Shown one piece after another: positions 17,537 to 26,965 of a stretch of DNA of 64,000 nucleotides. Made by a program: the position numbers and the translations under genes. Below the pieces are notes generated by a model that saw only the letters and a list, made by a program, of their open reading frames with translations, had not been told where the DNA came from and searched no databases. Origin of the DNA: Pseudotabrizicola algicola (GTDB lineage: Bacteria > Pseudomonadota > Alphaproteobacteria > Rhodobacterales > Rhodobacteraceae); NCBI RefSeq assembly GCF_010915705.1, contig NZ_JAAIKE010000001.1:1054001-1118000 (forward strand), written 5' to 3'. The first letter of the stretch is position 1; the number at the start of each line of letters is the position of its first letter.

Positions 17537-18544
17537 TCAGCCCCCGATCTCATCCGAGATGACCGCCACGCAGTCACCCGGCTTGACCAGACCCGGAAAG
17601 TGCCGCGCCGTGAACAGTCCGCCGCGGCTCGCGCGCAGCACCACCGGATCAACGCCGGTGCGCCCGACGGGATAGATCATCGCCACCACCTGTCCCTTGG
17701 CCACCCTGTCCCCCAGATCGGCGCAAAAGCGGATAAGCCCCGCATCCTCGGCAAAGGTGAAGCAACTGCCGTCCGGCATATCGAGCCATTGCGTCGCCCG
17801 TTCCTCGACCGCACCCTGCAAGATGCCAGCCGCCCGCAAAAGGTTGCGGCACCCGTCAAGCGCAATGCCGGCGGTTCGGGCGCTGGCGGTTCCGCCGCCG
17901 CCGAGTTCGGTGGTCACAAACACCTTGCCCATGTCTTCGGCGGCGGTGTCATACATGCCCACCGCGTCAATCTCCAGCATCTTGACCGAATAGGGCGCGC
18001 CAAAGGCCCGCACCAGCCGGAAGGCCTCGGCCTCCTGTGCCTTGTCGGGCAGGATATGGGCCGCGCAAAACGGCAGGAAATCCAGCGTCTTGCCCCCCGA
18101 ATGGAAATCCAGCACCACATCGGCCATCGGCAACAGGACGCGCTGGAAGTAATCGGCGATCTTCTCGGTCACCGTGCCGTCGGGACGACCCGGAAAGCTG
18201 CGGTTCAGGTTGCCCCTGTCGATGGGCGAGGTGCGGGTGCCTGCCGCAAAGGCGGGCTGGTTCATCGCCGGAACGATGATGACCCGCCCCGCGACATCGG
18301 CAGCGGCCAGACTGCGCGCCAGTTCGAACAGCGCAATCGGTCCTTCGTATTCATCGCCGTGATTGGCGCCGGTCAGCAGGGCCGTCGGCCCGTCACCGTT
18401 CTTGACCACGGTAACGGGGATCATCACCGACCCCCATGCCGCATCATCGCGGCTGTAGGGCAGGCGCAGAAAGCCGTGCTGCACGCCCTCGGCCTCGAAA
18501 TCCACCGTCACCGAAACGGGCGACGGGCGCAGATCGCTGCTCAT
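17537..18544 (-). CDS. doeB: N-alpha-acetyl-L-2,4-diaminobutyrate deacetylase
   Basis: 335-residue zinc-dependent deacylase of the succinylglutamate desuccinylase/aspartoacylase family. Zinc-site motifs are seen: ALLTGANHGDEYEGPIAL (His and Glu) and VVLDFHSGGKTLDF (His). Beside doeA and the eut/ehu genes it is DoeB, which removes the acetyl group from the ring-opening product of ectoine to give diaminobutyrate. It is the last gene of the minus-strand ectoine operon, four bases after doeA. Confidence 0.92.
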   Translation of the reverse strand: MSSDLRPSPVSVTVDFEAEGVQHGFLRLPYSRDDAAWGSVMIPVTVVKNGDGPTALLTGANHGDEYEGPIALFELARSLAAADVAGRVIIVPAMNQPAFAAGTRTSPIDRGNLNRSFPGRPDGTVTEKIADYFQRVLLPMADVVLDFHSGGKTLDFLPFCAAHILPDKAQEAEAFRLVRAFGAPYSVKMLEIDAVGMYDTAAEDMGKVFVTTELGGGGTASARTAGIALDGCRNLLRAAGILQGAVEERATQWLDMPDGSCFTFAEDAGLIRFCADLGDRVAKGQVVAMIYPVGRTGVDPVVLRASRGGLFTARHFPGLVKPGDCVAVISDEIGG

Positions 18545-18548
18545 CTTG

Positions 18549-19730
18549 TCAGTCCTTCACGAACAGCTTGCGCGGCACATTGGCCAGACATTCCACCCCG
18601 GTCTCGGTGATGAGGATGCTTTCGGTGATCTCCAGCCCCATGTCCTCCAGCCACAGCCCCGTCATGAAATGGAAGGTCATGCCCGGCTGCAACTCGGTCC
18701 TGTCGCCGGGGCGCAGGCTCATGGTGCGCTCGCCCCAGTCGGGCGGATAGCTCACGCCGATCGGATAGCCGGTGCGGTTGTCCTTGATGATGCCCGACTT
18801 GGCCAGCACGTCGAAGAAGCCGCGCGCGATGTCCTCGCAGGTGTTGCCCGGCTTGGCGGCGGCAAGCCCCGCCTCCATCCCTTCCAGCGTGGCCTTTTCC
18901 GCGTCAAGGAAAGCCTGCGTCGGCTTGCCCAGAAACACCGTGCGCGACAGCGGACAGTGATAGCGGTGATAGGTGCCCGCAATCTCGAAGAAGGTGCCCA
19001 TCCCCGATTGCATCGGCTTGTCATCCCATGTCAGGTGCGGGGCCGATGCATCGCGCCCCGAGGGCAGCAGCGGAACGATGGCCGGATAGTCGCCGCCGAA
19101 CTCGGCATCGCCGCGGATGCCCGCATCATAGATTTCAGCCACCAGATCGCATTTGCGCATCCCGACCTCGATCTTGTCGACGATCCGCTCGTGCATCTTT
19201 TCCACGATCCGTGCGGCCTTGCGCATGTAGTCGATTTCCTGCGGCGATTTCACCGCGCGCTGCCAGTTGACCAGTGCCGTCGTGTCGCAGAACCGCGCAT
19301 TGGGCAGGTGCCGCGTCAGGCTGGCAAAAGCGGCGGCCGAGAAATAGTAATTGTCCATCTCGACGCCGATCCGCAGCCCGCCCCAGCCCCGGTCAGTCAG
19401 GATGCCCGACAGATAATCCATCGGATGCCGCTCGGTGCTTTGCACATAATGATCGGGATAGCCGATGATGTTCTCGTGGCGCAGGTACGCCGTCAGCTTG
19501 GCGCCATTGGCATCCTGCCCGCGCCCGAACCAGATCGGCTCGCCATGCGGGGGGATGATGACACATTGATGCACATAGAACGACCAGCCGTCATAGCCCG
19601 TCAGCCAGTTCATGTTGCTCGGGTCGGTGACGATCAACAGGTCAACGCCTTTCGCCTCCATCGCGCGGCGGGTCTTGTCCAGCCGCGCGGCAAACTCCGC
19701 GCGGGTGAACCGCAGGTGCACGTCCGTCAT
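18549..19730 (-). CDS. doeA: Ectoine hydrolase
   Basis: 393-residue member of the M24 creatinase/aminopeptidase fold. In ectoine operons this is DoeA (EutD), which hydrolyses the ectoine ring to acetylated diaminobutyrate isomers. The N-terminal part contains DLLIVTDPSNMNWLTGYDGW and the C-terminal pita-bread domain contains PHLTWDDKPMQSG, GTYHRYHCPLSRTVFLG and MTFHFMTGLWLEDMGLEITE. As expected for a hydrolase of this branch, the full dinuclear metal set of true peptidases is not obvious. Length fits the family (about 395-400). It follows eutC by 33 bases. Confidence 0.93.
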   Translation of the reverse strand: MTDVHLRFTRAEFAARLDKTRRAMEAKGVDLLIVTDPSNMNWLTGYDGWSFYVHQCVIIPPHGEPIWFGRGQDANGAKLTAYLRHENIIGYPDHYVQSTERHPMDYLSGILTDRGWGGLRIGVEMDNYYFSAAAFASLTRHLPNARFCDTTALVNWQRAVKSPQEIDYMRKAARIVEKMHERIVDKIEVGMRKCDLVAEIYDAGIRGDAEFGGDYPAIVPLLPSGRDASAPHLTWDDKPMQSGMGTFFEIAGTYHRYHCPLSRTVFLGKPTQAFLDAEKATLEGMEAGLAAAKPGNTCEDIARGFFDVLAKSGIIKDNRTGYPIGVSYPPDWGERTMSLRPGDRTELQPGMTFHFMTGLWLEDMGLEITESILITETGVECLANVPRKLFVKD

Positions 19731-19763
19731 GGTAATGTCCTCCTTCGGGCGCTCTGGCCCCGT

Positions 19764-20747
19764 TTATACGGTAAAGCTCTGCCCCGCCCCCGCCGCGCGG
19801 GCGCGCGTCAGGGCAAGGGCGGCGATGGCGGTGTCCTGAATGCCGGTGCCGGTCAGGTCGGCAATCGTGATCGCGGCATCACCGGCGCGCCCCTTGGCGG
19901 TTCCGGCGATGATCTGGCCCAGTTCGGGGAAATCCTGCGCGGCGGGGATCACCCCCGCGGCAAGCGCGTGGTGGAGTTCGCCCAAAACCCGCGTCTGCGA
20001 CAGACGGTCGGCCACATAGTGAACCTGTGCAAGCAGCGCCGGAGCGATCTCGTTCTTGTGCTCGGCATCCGATCCCATCGCGGTGATGTGCTGGCCGGCT
20101 TCGGCATGGTGCAAGATCGGCGCGGTGGCGGGTGTCGTCGTCACCACAATATCGGCCCCTGCCGTCGCCTCGGCCACACTGGCGCAGGCCCGCGCCGACA
20201 GCCCCCGCGCCGCCAGCCGCCCGCACAGCGCCTCGGCCTTGGCCATGTCGCGCGCCCAGATGCGAAAGGCGCTGACGGGCCGCACCAGAGCCAATGCTTC
20301 GGCCTGCAACTCCGCCTGCATCCCCGCCCCCAGAATGGCCGCGCTGGCAGAGCCTGCCCGCGACAGATGCCGCGCCGCGACCGCCCCTGCAGCAGCGGTG
20401 CGCACATCGGTCAGATACCCGTTATCAAGCAGCAGCGCCTGCACCAGCCCGGTTTTCGCCGACAGAACCACCATCATCCCGTTGGTCGAGGGCAGACCCA
20501 GCGCCGGATTCCCGAAAAAGCCGGGGCTGATCTTGATGGCAAAATGGTCAAGCCCGGGGATATAGGCGGTTTTCACATCGACCTCGCCCCGATGTTCCGG
20601 AATGTCCAGCCGCAGGATCGGCGGCATCGCAACGGGCGCCGTTGCCAGCGCACGGAAGGCATCCTCGACACAGGCAATCGCGGCGCTGTCCAGCGGCACC
20701 AGACGGCGCAATTCGGCTTCGGTCAGAATGGTGATCGGCTCTCTCAT
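19764..20747 (-). CDS. eutC: Ectoine utilisation protein EutC (cyclodeaminase family)
   Basis: 327-residue ornithine cyclodeaminase/mu-crystallin family protein. It shows the family segments YIPGLDHFAIKISPGF, TNGMMVVLSAKTG and LDNGYLTDVRTAAAGAVAARHL, with a Rossmann NAD site around AAILGAGMQAELQAEAL. In ectoine clusters EutC is thought to act, with EutB and perhaps EutA, on hydroxyectoine-derived intermediates; the exact reaction is not settled. It overlaps eutB by four bases, so the two are translationally coupled. Confidence 0.9.
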   Translation of the reverse strand: MREPITILTEAELRRLVPLDSAAIACVEDAFRALATAPVAMPPILRLDIPEHRGEVDVKTAYIPGLDHFAIKISPGFFGNPALGLPSTNGMMVVLSAKTGLVQALLLDNGYLTDVRTAAAGAVAARHLSRAGSASAAILGAGMQAELQAEALALVRPVSAFRIWARDMAKAEALCGRLAARGLSARACASVAEATAGADIVVTTTPATAPILHHAEAGQHITAMGSDAEHKNEIAPALLAQVHYVADRLSQTRVLGELHHALAAGVIPAAQDFPELGQIIAGTAKGRAGDAAITIADLTGTGIQDTAIAALALTRARAAGAGQSFTV

Positions 20748-21703
20748 GCGGCACGTCCCTTCAGCGCCTGATCAAAGGTTTCGGGCGCAACATTGGCCCC
20801 CGTCAAAAGGCACAGGGTGGCCGCCCCGCAGGCGATCCGCCCCGAAAGCAGCGCCGCCACCCCCACCGCCGCCGCGCCCTCGACCCGATCCCCCGTCGCG
20901 AACAGGATGTGGCGCATCGCAGCGGCAATCTCGGCCTCGCCGACCAGCACCACATCGTCCAGCAGCGCGCGGCACATGGCAAAGGTCAGACGGTTGCCAA
21001 GGCCGATCCCGCCGCCCAGACTGTCGGCCAGCGTCGGCACCTCCTCCACCAGCACAGGCGCGCCCCGTGCCAGCGATGCCGCCATCGCCGCCCCGCGCTC
21101 CATCGACACGCCGACGATCCGCGTGGCGGGCGACAGCGCCCGCACCGCAGCCGCCACCCCCGCCGCCAGCCCTCCCCCCGACAGCGGGACCAGCACCGCA
21201 TCGGGCGCCGGGCAATCGGCCAGCACCTCGAGCCCCAGCGTGCCCTGCCCTGCCACCACATCGGGGTGGTCAAAGGGCGGCACCTCGGTCAGCCCTTCCT
21301 CGGCCACGGCGCGGGCCACTTCCACCATCGCCTCATCCTGGCTTTGGCCGATGATCCGCACCTCTGCGCCCAGATCGCGCACCGCCTGCACCTTGTTGGC
21401 AGGCACCAGATGCGACAGGCATACCACCGCCCGCCCCCCCGCCGCCCGCGCGGCATGGGCAAGCGCGCGCCCGTGGTTTCCGGTCGAGGCGGTGACCACC
21501 CCACGCGCCAGTTGCGCAGAAGACAGCGCCAGCACGGCATTGGTGGCCCCGCGCAGCTTGAACGCCCCCGTGGTCTGGCGATACTCCTGTTTCAGAAGAC
21601 AGCCCCGCAACAGCGGGTCGGCCAGCATCGGGGTGCGCTGCACATGCGGGCGTATCCGGCCCTCGGCGCGGCGAATGTCATCCAGACCGACAAAGCCCGT
21701 CAT
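20744..21703 (-). CDS. eutB: Hydroxyectoine utilisation dehydratase EutB
   Basis: 319-residue PLP enzyme of the threonine dehydratase fold (type II). The PLP lysine lies in TTGAFKLRGATNAVL; STGNHGRALAHAARAAG is the substrate/phosphate loop and PLSGGGLAAGVAAAV the glycine loop for the cofactor phosphate. In ectoine loci it is annotated as a dehydratase that converts hydroxylated intermediates so that hydroxyectoine can enter the ectoine path. The frame is open 54 codons further upstream, inside eutA, but ATG 21703 gives the ATGA overlap with the eutA stop and the normal length. Confidence 0.92.
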   Translation of the reverse strand: MTGFVGLDDIRRAEGRIRPHVQRTPMLADPLLRGCLLKQEYRQTTGAFKLRGATNAVLALSSAQLARGVVTASTGNHGRALAHAARAAGGRAVVCLSHLVPANKVQAVRDLGAEVRIIGQSQDEAMVEVARAVAEEGLTEVPPFDHPDVVAGQGTLGLEVLADCPAPDAVLVPLSGGGLAAGVAAAVRALSPATRIVGVSMERGAAMAASLARGAPVLVEEVPTLADSLGGGIGLGNRLTFAMCRALLDDVVLVGEAEIAAAMRHILFATGDRVEGAAAVGVAALLSGRIACGAATLCLLTGANVAPETFDQALKGRAA

Positions 21704-22464
21704 GGCAGCGCCGCCAGCGTCATCAGATGCCCCGCAGCCAGCGGCCCCGTCACCCCGCAAAGCCGCGCCACCTGCCACGCAGCAGCATAGTTCGACGACA
21801 GCGCAGGAAGGCCCGCCGCCGCCTCGATCCGGTCGATCACCCCCGCCGCGCGCACAGCGGTGCAAGACACAAACAGCGCGTCAGACCCCGCAAAGGCCGC
21901 GTCACTGGCCAGCGTCACCAGATCATCCGGCGCGATCCGCGCCATCTCGCGGTCATCTTCCATGTTCAGACAGGTAAAGCGGTCAATCGCAATCCCTTCG
22001 GCCTCGAACATCGCCGCCATCGGGCGCGAGGTTTCCACCGTATAGGGCGTCAGCACCGAAATCCGCCGCGCGCCCATCGCCCGCAACCCTGCCAGCGTGC
22101 CCGAAATCGGCGTCACCACGGGGCAACCCGGCTTGCCAAGGGCCACCTGCGCCCGCACCGCCGCATCGCCGATACAGACCGAGGCAGAGGTGCAGCCATA
22201 AATCACGGCGTCGAGGTCCTCCCCCGGCAGGATCAGCGCCGCGCCTTCCGCCAGATCGCCCTCCATCGCGCGCAGCGTCTCGGGCGTCACCGGATTGGCA
22301 AAGGGGATACGGTTGACATAAACCCCGATCCCCGCAGGGCAGAGCATACGGGCATAATCCACCTCGGATGTGTGGTCCGTCGACAGCGCCACCAACCCCA
22401 CCCGATGCGCGACAGGGCGCGGATCAAGCCGTGGCTGACGTTCGGAAATCCGTATCTCGGTCAT
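21700..22464 (-). CDS. eutA: Ectoine utilisation protein EutA (Asp/Glu racemase superfamily)
   Basis: 254-residue member of the aspartate/glutamate racemase-maleate isomerase superfamily. The two catalytic cysteine regions are visible: YGCTSASVCIGD near residue 90 and ALFVSCTAVRAAGVID near residue 190. Within ectoine loci EutA is proposed to isomerise hydroxyectoine intermediates; this assignment comes from gene context. It overlaps ehuD upstream and eutB downstream by four bases each, which ties uptake and catabolism into one translational chain. Confidence 0.9.
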   Translation of the reverse strand: MTEIRISERQPRLDPRPVAHRVGLVALSTDHTSEVDYARMLCPAGIGVYVNRIPFANPVTPETLRAMEGDLAEGAALILPGEDLDAVIYGCTSASVCIGDAAVRAQVALGKPGCPVVTPISGTLAGLRAMGARRISVLTPYTVETSRPMAAMFEAEGIAIDRFTCLNMEDDREMARIAPDDLVTLASDAAFAGSDALFVSCTAVRAAGVIDRIEAAAGLPALSSNYAAAWQVARLCGVTGPLAAGHLMTLAALP

Positions 22465-23120
22465 TTCGCAAGCCTCCCGAAACGATGCTCCAGCCAGCGC
22501 AATAGAACCACAGAGACCAGCGACATGGCGAGGAAGAACACCCCGACCAGCGTCATCGGCTCGATGTAGCGATAGCTGGAATTGGCCACCAGCTTGGCCT
22601 GGTTCATCATCTCCAGCACCGTGATCGCCGACAACAGCGGTGTCTCCTTGAACAGCGCAATCAGGTAATTGGCCAAGGCGGGGATCATCGGCGGCACCGC
22701 CTGCGGCAGAATGACATGCGCCCATGTCTGCCGCGTGGTCAGGTTCGTCGCCCGCGCCGCCTCCCACTGGCCGCGCGCCACATTCTCGATGCCCGCGCGG
22801 TAGACCTCGGCGGTATAGGTCGCATAATGCAGCCCCATGCCGATCACCCCCGCCACAAGCGGCGGCAACAGGATGCCCGCGCCGGGCAGCACATAGAAGA
22901 TGAAGTAAAGCTGTACCAGCAGCGGCGTGCCTCGGATGAACTCCACAAGGAAGGTCACCGGCCGCGCCACCCACGGGCTTTGCGCCCGCCGCGCCACCGC
23001 AAAGACCAGCCCCAGCACCGCCGCCACGATCGCCGACAGCAGCGTGATCAGCAGCGTCAGCTTCAGCCCTTCCAGCAACACCGGCGTGATTTCCGCCGCG
23101 AAAGTCCAATCCCATTCCAT
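22461..23120 (-). CDS. ehuD: Ectoine/hydroxyectoine ABC transporter permease EhuD
   Basis: 219-residue inner-membrane permease of the polar amino-acid (HisMQ) ABC family. Several hydrophobic helices (for example at about 20-45 and 60-80) and the ATPase-coupling EAA-type loop with EAARATNLTTRQTWAHVILPQAV are present. FIRGTPLLVQLYFIFYVLP is a family hallmark. It starts one base after the ehuC stop and overlaps eutA, so it pairs with EhuC as the membrane channel for ectoine uptake. Confidence 0.92.
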   Translation of the reverse strand: MEWDWTFAAEITPVLLEGLKLTLLITLLSAIVAAVLGLVFAVARRAQSPWVARPVTFLVEFIRGTPLLVQLYFIFYVLPGAGILLPPLVAGVIGMGLHYATYTAEVYRAGIENVARGQWEAARATNLTTRQTWAHVILPQAVPPMIPALANYLIALFKETPLLSAITVLEMMNQAKLVANSSYRYIEPMTLVGVFFLAMSLVSVVLLRWLEHRFGRLAK

Positions 23121-23121
23121 C

Positions 23122-23778
23122 CTAGCGCACCCCGTCCAGACCGCGTGTCATCCGCCGCTCCAGCAGGCGCACGGCATAGGAAATCAGGCTCGCCATCGCG
23201 AAATACAGGATCAGGATCGCCAGAAACGGCACCAGCGTATTGCCGGTCTGCGCCCGCACCACCTGCGCCTGAAAGGTCATGTCCGACAGCGAGATCAAGG
23301 ACACCACCGCCGTCGCCTTCAAAAGCTCGATCGCATTGTTGCCAAAGGTCGGCAGCATCAGCGGCACCGCCTGCGGCAGGATCACATGGCGCATCCTTTG
23401 CAGCCGCGTCAGGTTCAGCGCGATCGTCGCCTCATACTGGTCTTTCGGCACGGACAGGATCGCGCCGCGCACCACCTCGGCCCCGTAGGCGCCAACGTTC
23501 AACCCCAGCGCCAGGACCCCCGCCATCAGCGGAGACAGCGTGATACCGGCAAAGGGCAGCACGAAATACACCCAGAACAGCTGCACGAAAATCGAGGTGC
23601 CGCGAAAGAACTCGATGTAGACCGTCGCCAGCCAGCGCAGCGGCGCAAATGGCGCCAGCCGCCCCAGCCCCGCGACAAAGGCCGCCACCAGCGCCAGCGC
23701 GCATCCCATTACCGTAAGCTGCGCCGTCACCAGCGCGCCTTGCAGGATAAGGGTCAGATATCCGGACCAGTCGGTCAT
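23122..23778 (-). CDS. ehuC: Ectoine/hydroxyectoine ABC transporter permease EhuC
   Basis: 218-residue permease of the same HisMQ family as EhuD. It has the hallmark FFRGTSIFVQLFWVYFVLP and the coupling loop YEATIALNLTRLQRMRHVILPQAV, with about five hydrophobic segments. It is the first permease gene after the binding-protein gene ehuB, separated from it by 65 bases that contain a strong hairpin. Together with EhuD it should form the heterodimeric channel energised by EhuA. Confidence 0.92.
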   Translation of the reverse strand: MTDWSGYLTLILQGALVTAQLTVMGCALALVAAFVAGLGRLAPFAPLRWLATVYIEFFRGTSIFVQLFWVYFVLPFAGITLSPLMAGVLALGLNVGAYGAEVVRGAILSVPKDQYEATIALNLTRLQRMRHVILPQAVPLMLPTFGNNAIELLKATAVVSLISLSDMTFQAQVVRAQTGNTLVPFLAILILYFAMASLISYAVRLLERRMTRGLDGVR

Positions 23779-23802
23779 GACGGGGAAACCTTCGGGAAAG
23801 GG

Positions 23803-23830
23803 CGGATGGCGCGCAGCGGCGCGCCATCCG
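23803..23830 (-). terminator. Hairpin after ehuB (attenuator-like)
   Basis: A perfect 10-base inverted repeat CGGATGGCGC / GCGCCATCCG with an 8-base loop lies between ehuB and ehuC. Read on the operon strand it is followed by a short pyrimidine run (CCCTTTCCC) rather than a proper U tract, so it is more likely a partial terminator or an RNA stabiliser for the ehuB message than a full stop. Confidence 0.6.
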
Positions 23831-23843
23831 GTGCATCACAGGA

Positions 23844-24662
23844 TCACTCGCCGCACAGCTCGGCACGGCTGGTCGACATCGCCGCCGCCGCCGAAAAGCC
23901 GTAAGGCTCCACAATCGCGGCAAACTCGCCCGACTCTTTCATCTTGGCCAGTTCCACATCAAAGGCATCGCGCAGCGCCGCATCTTCCTTGCGGAACGCC
24001 GCCCCGTCACAATACACCGGCGCGCCCACGACAGGGGCCAGCATCTCGAGGTTCGGATCATTCGCCTTGGCCAGCAGGTCCGAGATCGACAGCACCGGCA
24101 GCGAATAGACATCAAGCCGCCCGTCCTGCAGCATCTTCAGCCCCGACTGCCCGTCCGGCACCACGATCACCCGCTCGCGCGGCACGCCCGCTTCCAGCGC
24201 CAGCTTCTCCTCGGTGCCGCCGCCGGGCGCGCCGATTGTGGCGGTCGGGTCCGCCGCGATATCGGCGAAAGAGGTGAATCCCTTGGGGTTGCCCTTGGGC
24301 AGCAGGAAGGCCTCGGCATCGCACAGCACCGGCTCGGAATAGGCCACAGCCGCGCAGCGCTCGGGCTTCATGAACAGCCCCGCCGTGATCGCATCATGCC
24401 GCCGCGCCTGCAGGCCGGGGATCATCGCGCCGTATTCGCTGATCGAGGCGACCACTTCCGGCACCCCCAGCCGTTTGAACACCTCGCGCGCCACATCCGG
24501 CGCGGCCCCCGAAACCGAGCCATCGGCAGCCACGGCGGTAAAGGGCGGCTCGTTCGCAATCGCGATACGGGCAAAGCCCTGCGCCTTCAGATCATCCAGC
24601 TTGTCTGCCATCACGGCGGCGGGGGCCGCCATCAGGGCAAGGGTCAGAAACGTCGTTTTCAT
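23844..24662 (-). CDS. ehuB: Ectoine/hydroxyectoine-binding protein EhuB
   Basis: 272-residue periplasmic solute-binding protein with a signal peptide (MKTTFLTLALMAAPAAVMA). The type II SBP fold is visible: RIAIANEPPFTAVAADGSVSG, GAAPDVAREVFKRLGV, MIPGLQARRHDAITAGLF and IGAPGGGTEEKLALEAGV. Aromatic residues such as the F of EPPF and Y97-like positions fit cage binding of the cyclic ectoine ring. EhuB sets the substrate range of the transporter. It lies between ehuA (26 bases upstream) and the post-ehuB hairpin. Confidence 0.93.
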   Translation of the reverse strand: MKTTFLTLALMAAPAAVMADKLDDLKAQGFARIAIANEPPFTAVAADGSVSGAAPDVAREVFKRLGVPEVVASISEYGAMIPGLQARRHDAITAGLFMKPERCAAVAYSEPVLCDAEAFLLPKGNPKGFTSFADIAADPTATIGAPGGGTEEKLALEAGVPRERVIVVPDGQSGLKMLQDGRLDVYSLPVLSISDLLAKANDPNLEMLAPVVGAPVYCDGAAFRKEDAALRDAFDVELAKMKESGEFAAIVEPYGFSAAAAMSTSRAELCGE

Positions 24663-24688
24663 CGTTTATCCTCTTCTGTTGGGGTGGC

Positions 24689-25474
24689 TCAGACGCGGTG
24701 CCCTGCGGCGATGATCTTGCGCAGGAAGGTTTGGGTGCGTTCATGCGTCGGATGGGTGAAAATCTGTTCGGGCGGGCCTTGCTCGATGATCCGGCCCTTG
24801 TCGAAAAACAGCACACGGTCCGCGAATTCATGGGCAAAGCCCATTTCATGCGTGACCAGAAGCATCGTCATGTCGGTCTCGGCAGCGAGGCGCTTCATCA
24901 CCAGCAGCACCTCTTCCACCAGTTCGGGGTCCAGCGCGCTCGTCACCTCGTCGAACAGCATGATGCGCGGCTTCAGCGCCAGCGCGCGCGCAATCGCCAC
25001 CCGCTGCTTTTGCCCGCCCGAAAGCTGCGACGGCATGGCGCGCGCCTTCTCGGCAAGGCCCACCATATCCAGCAATTCCATCGCGTGGGCCTCGGCCTTG
25101 GCGCGCGGCTCGCCCTTGGTCAGCATCGGCGCAAGGGTGATGTTGTCCAGCACCGACTTGTGCGGAAACAGGTTGAAGTGCTGGAACACCATCCCGATGT
25201 GCCGCCGCATATGGTGCAGATGCGCCTCGTCGGCGGGAACCTCGCGCCCGCCGCGCTGCATGTGATACAGCGGCTCGCCGCAGACCTCGATGCGCCCGCC
25301 GGAAATCGTCTCCAGCGTCATCAGCATGCGCAGGATGGTGGTCTTGCCCGACCCCGAAGGCCCGATCAGCGCCAGCTTCTCTCCCGGCTGGACATCAAAG
25401 GACAGCCCGTCCAGCACCCGAAGCGGTCCGAACGATTTTTCAAGCTGCTGGATTCTGATGATCGGATCGCTCAC
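24689..25474 (-). CDS. ehuA: Ectoine/hydroxyectoine ABC transporter ATPase EhuA
   Basis: 261-residue ABC ATPase of the polar amino-acid class: Walker [11 protein letters not shown], signature [15 protein letters not shown], Walker [13 protein letters not shown], and switch histidine in VTHEMGFA. I chose the GTG at 25474 because an AAGGGGG ribosome binding site sits just before it and [15 protein letters not shown] is the usual family start; an in-frame ATG at 25504 has no ribosome binding site. It is the first gene of the nine-gene minus-strand operon ehuABCD-eutABC-doeAB. Confidence 0.93.
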   Translation of the reverse strand: MSDPIIRIQQLEKSFGPLRVLDGLSFDVQPGEKLALIGPSGSGKTTILRMLMTLETISGGRIEVCGEPLYHMQRGGREVPADEAHLHHMRRHIGMVFQHFNLFPHKSVLDNITLAPMLTKGEPRAKAEAHAMELLDMVGLAEKARAMPSQLSGGQKQRVAIARALALKPRIMLFDEVTSALDPELVEEVLLVMKRLAAETDMTMLLVTHEMGFAHEFADRVLFFDKGRIIEQGPPEQIFTHPTHERTQTFLRKIIAAGHRV

Positions 25475-25579
25475 GCCTGCCCCCTTGGTGGATGCAGGCA
25501 CCATTCACACGATACAAAATCATGTCAATTTTTAAATAATATCATTACAATTTTAACTGCGAACCTTTTTTCGATCAGG
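25475..25579 (-). promoter_or_regulatory. AT-rich promoter region of the ehu-eut-doe operon
   Basis: This 105-base gap between enuR and ehuA is strikingly AT-rich (especially 25505-25560) in a very GC-rich window. It holds two similar elements, TCAATTTTTAA at about 25525 and ACAATTTTAA at about 25548, roughly two helical turns apart. This fits a regulated promoter for the ectoine operon with a site for the MocR-type regulator encoded immediately upstream. The exact -35/-10 and operator cannot be fixed by eye. Confidence 0.6.
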
Positions 25580-26965
25580 TCAAATCGTGGGCAAAAGCGC
25601 CTCCGGAACGTCCCGCAACAGCCCCGCGATCACCGAAAGGCCGCGCTGCAGGTCTTCGGCACGGGTCGAGCCCAGCGAAATCCGAATCGCCTGATTGCGC
25701 CCCTTGTCCGAGGCGCGAAACGCCGCCCCCGCCGCAACCGCCACACCAAGCAGGCGCGCCTGCTCGACAAAGCGCTCCTCTGTCCACGCCTCCGGCAGTC
25801 GCATCCACAGATGCAGGCTGTTCGCATGACATTCGGGCATCAGGCTGCCCAATGCGGCGGCGGCCACGCGGTGCCGCTCCAGCATCGCCTCGGCCTGCCA
25901 TGCCGCCAGCGCGGCCACGGTCCCGTCCTTGATCCATTGCGACAGCAGGTCAACCATCGGCGGCGTCGCCATCCAGTTGGCCACCAGATGCCGGTTCGCC
26001 ACCGCCGTCGCATGGCGCGCCGGCGCATGCAGATAGGCCAGCCGCAACCCCGGCACGGTAATCTTGGTGAAACCGCAGATGTACAGCGTGCGTTCGGGGG
26101 CCAGCGCGGCAAAGGTCGCCACGCGGTCGGGGATCATCACGTTCAGAATGTCATTCTCGATGATCGCCAGATCATGCCGCCGTGCCACCGCCACCAGTTC
26201 TGCCCGTCGCGATTCCGGCATCATCACGGCCAGAGGATTGATAATATTCGGCTGAACATAGACCGCGCGGACCGCCCCCTTGCGCGCCAGATCGTCCAGC
26301 GCGGCAGGCAACATGCCTGCCCCGTCGATCGCCACCCCCTCCAGATGCAGGCCCAGATAGCTGCACAGGGGCTTCATCGTATGATGCGTCAGCGCCGCCG
26401 CCGCCAGCCCTGCCCCCGGCGGCACCACCGCCATCACGGCAGCGGTAATGGCGGGCGTGGCCCCGTTGGTCACCGCTATCCCGGCCTGATCGGCGGGCAC
26501 GCCCTGCCGCATCAGCCAATCCGCTGCCACCGCACGGTGAAAGGGCATCACCATGTTGGGCCGGAACGACAAGGCCGACGGCGCGGCCATGTTCTCGGCA
26601 AGCCACGCGAAACCGCTGCGCAAACGGTTGAAATGGGTGGCATCGACCACAGGCTTCAGGATCGACAGGTCAATCACCTCGCCGGGGCGCTCGGGCAGAT
26701 AGGGCTGGCGCGCGTCCTGCGTCTGGTCCAGCACGAAAGACCCGCGCCCCACCTCTCCGGCCACAAGGCCCCGGCGGATCAACTCGTCATAGGCGCGGCT
26801 GACCGTCTGCACCGACAGGCCAAGACTGTCTGCCAGCTTTCGGTGCGGCAAAAGCCGCGTCCCCGCCGGCAGCGCCCCGCCTTCGATCGCACGGGCAAAT
26901 TGATCGGCCAGCGCCAGATAGGCGGGACGCGACAGGGTGGCGGGGTTGGGCATCCAGTTTGTCAT
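25580..26965 (-). CDS. enuR: MocR/GabR-type transcriptional regulator EnuR
   Basis: 461 residues: an N-terminal GntR-type winged helix (about 1-75; LADQFARAIEGGALPAGTRL, LADSLGLSVQTVSRAYDEL) fused to an aminotransferase-like domain of fold type I. The PLP lysine position is retained in ICGFTKITVPGLRLAYL. EnuR of marine Rhodobacterales represses ectoine catabolic genes and senses pathway intermediates through PLP. The frame is open far upstream, into the asnC-type gene, but ATG 26965 gives the family start. It lies directly upstream of ehuA in the same direction and back-to-back with doeX. Confidence 0.92.
   Translation of the reverse strand: MTNWMPNPATLSRPAYLALADQFARAIEGGALPAGTRLLPHRKLADSLGLSVQTVSRAYDELIRRGLVAGEVGRGSFVLDQTQDARQPYLPERPGEVIDLSILKPVVDATHFNRLRSGFAWLAENMAAPSALSFRPNMVMPFHRAVAADWLMRQGVPADQAGIAVTNGATPAITAAVMAVVPPGAGLAAAALTHHTMKPLCSYLGLHLEGVAIDGAGMLPAALDDLARKGAVRAVYVQPNIINPLAVMMPESRRAELVAVARRHDLAIIENDILNVMIPDRVATFAALAPERTLYICGFTKITVPGLRLAYLHAPARHATAVANRHLVANWMATPPMVDLLSQWIKDGTVAALAAWQAEAMLERHRVAAAALGSLMPECHANSLHLWMRLPEAWTEERFVEQARLLGVAVAAGAAFRASDKGRNQAIRISLGSTRAEDLQRGLSVIAGLLRDVPEALLPTI

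Noticed and set aside
24689-25504. Upstream ATG start for ehuA at 25504
   Set aside because: No ribosome binding site precedes it, and it would add ten residues absent from the usual N-terminus; GTG 25474 has AAGGGGG.
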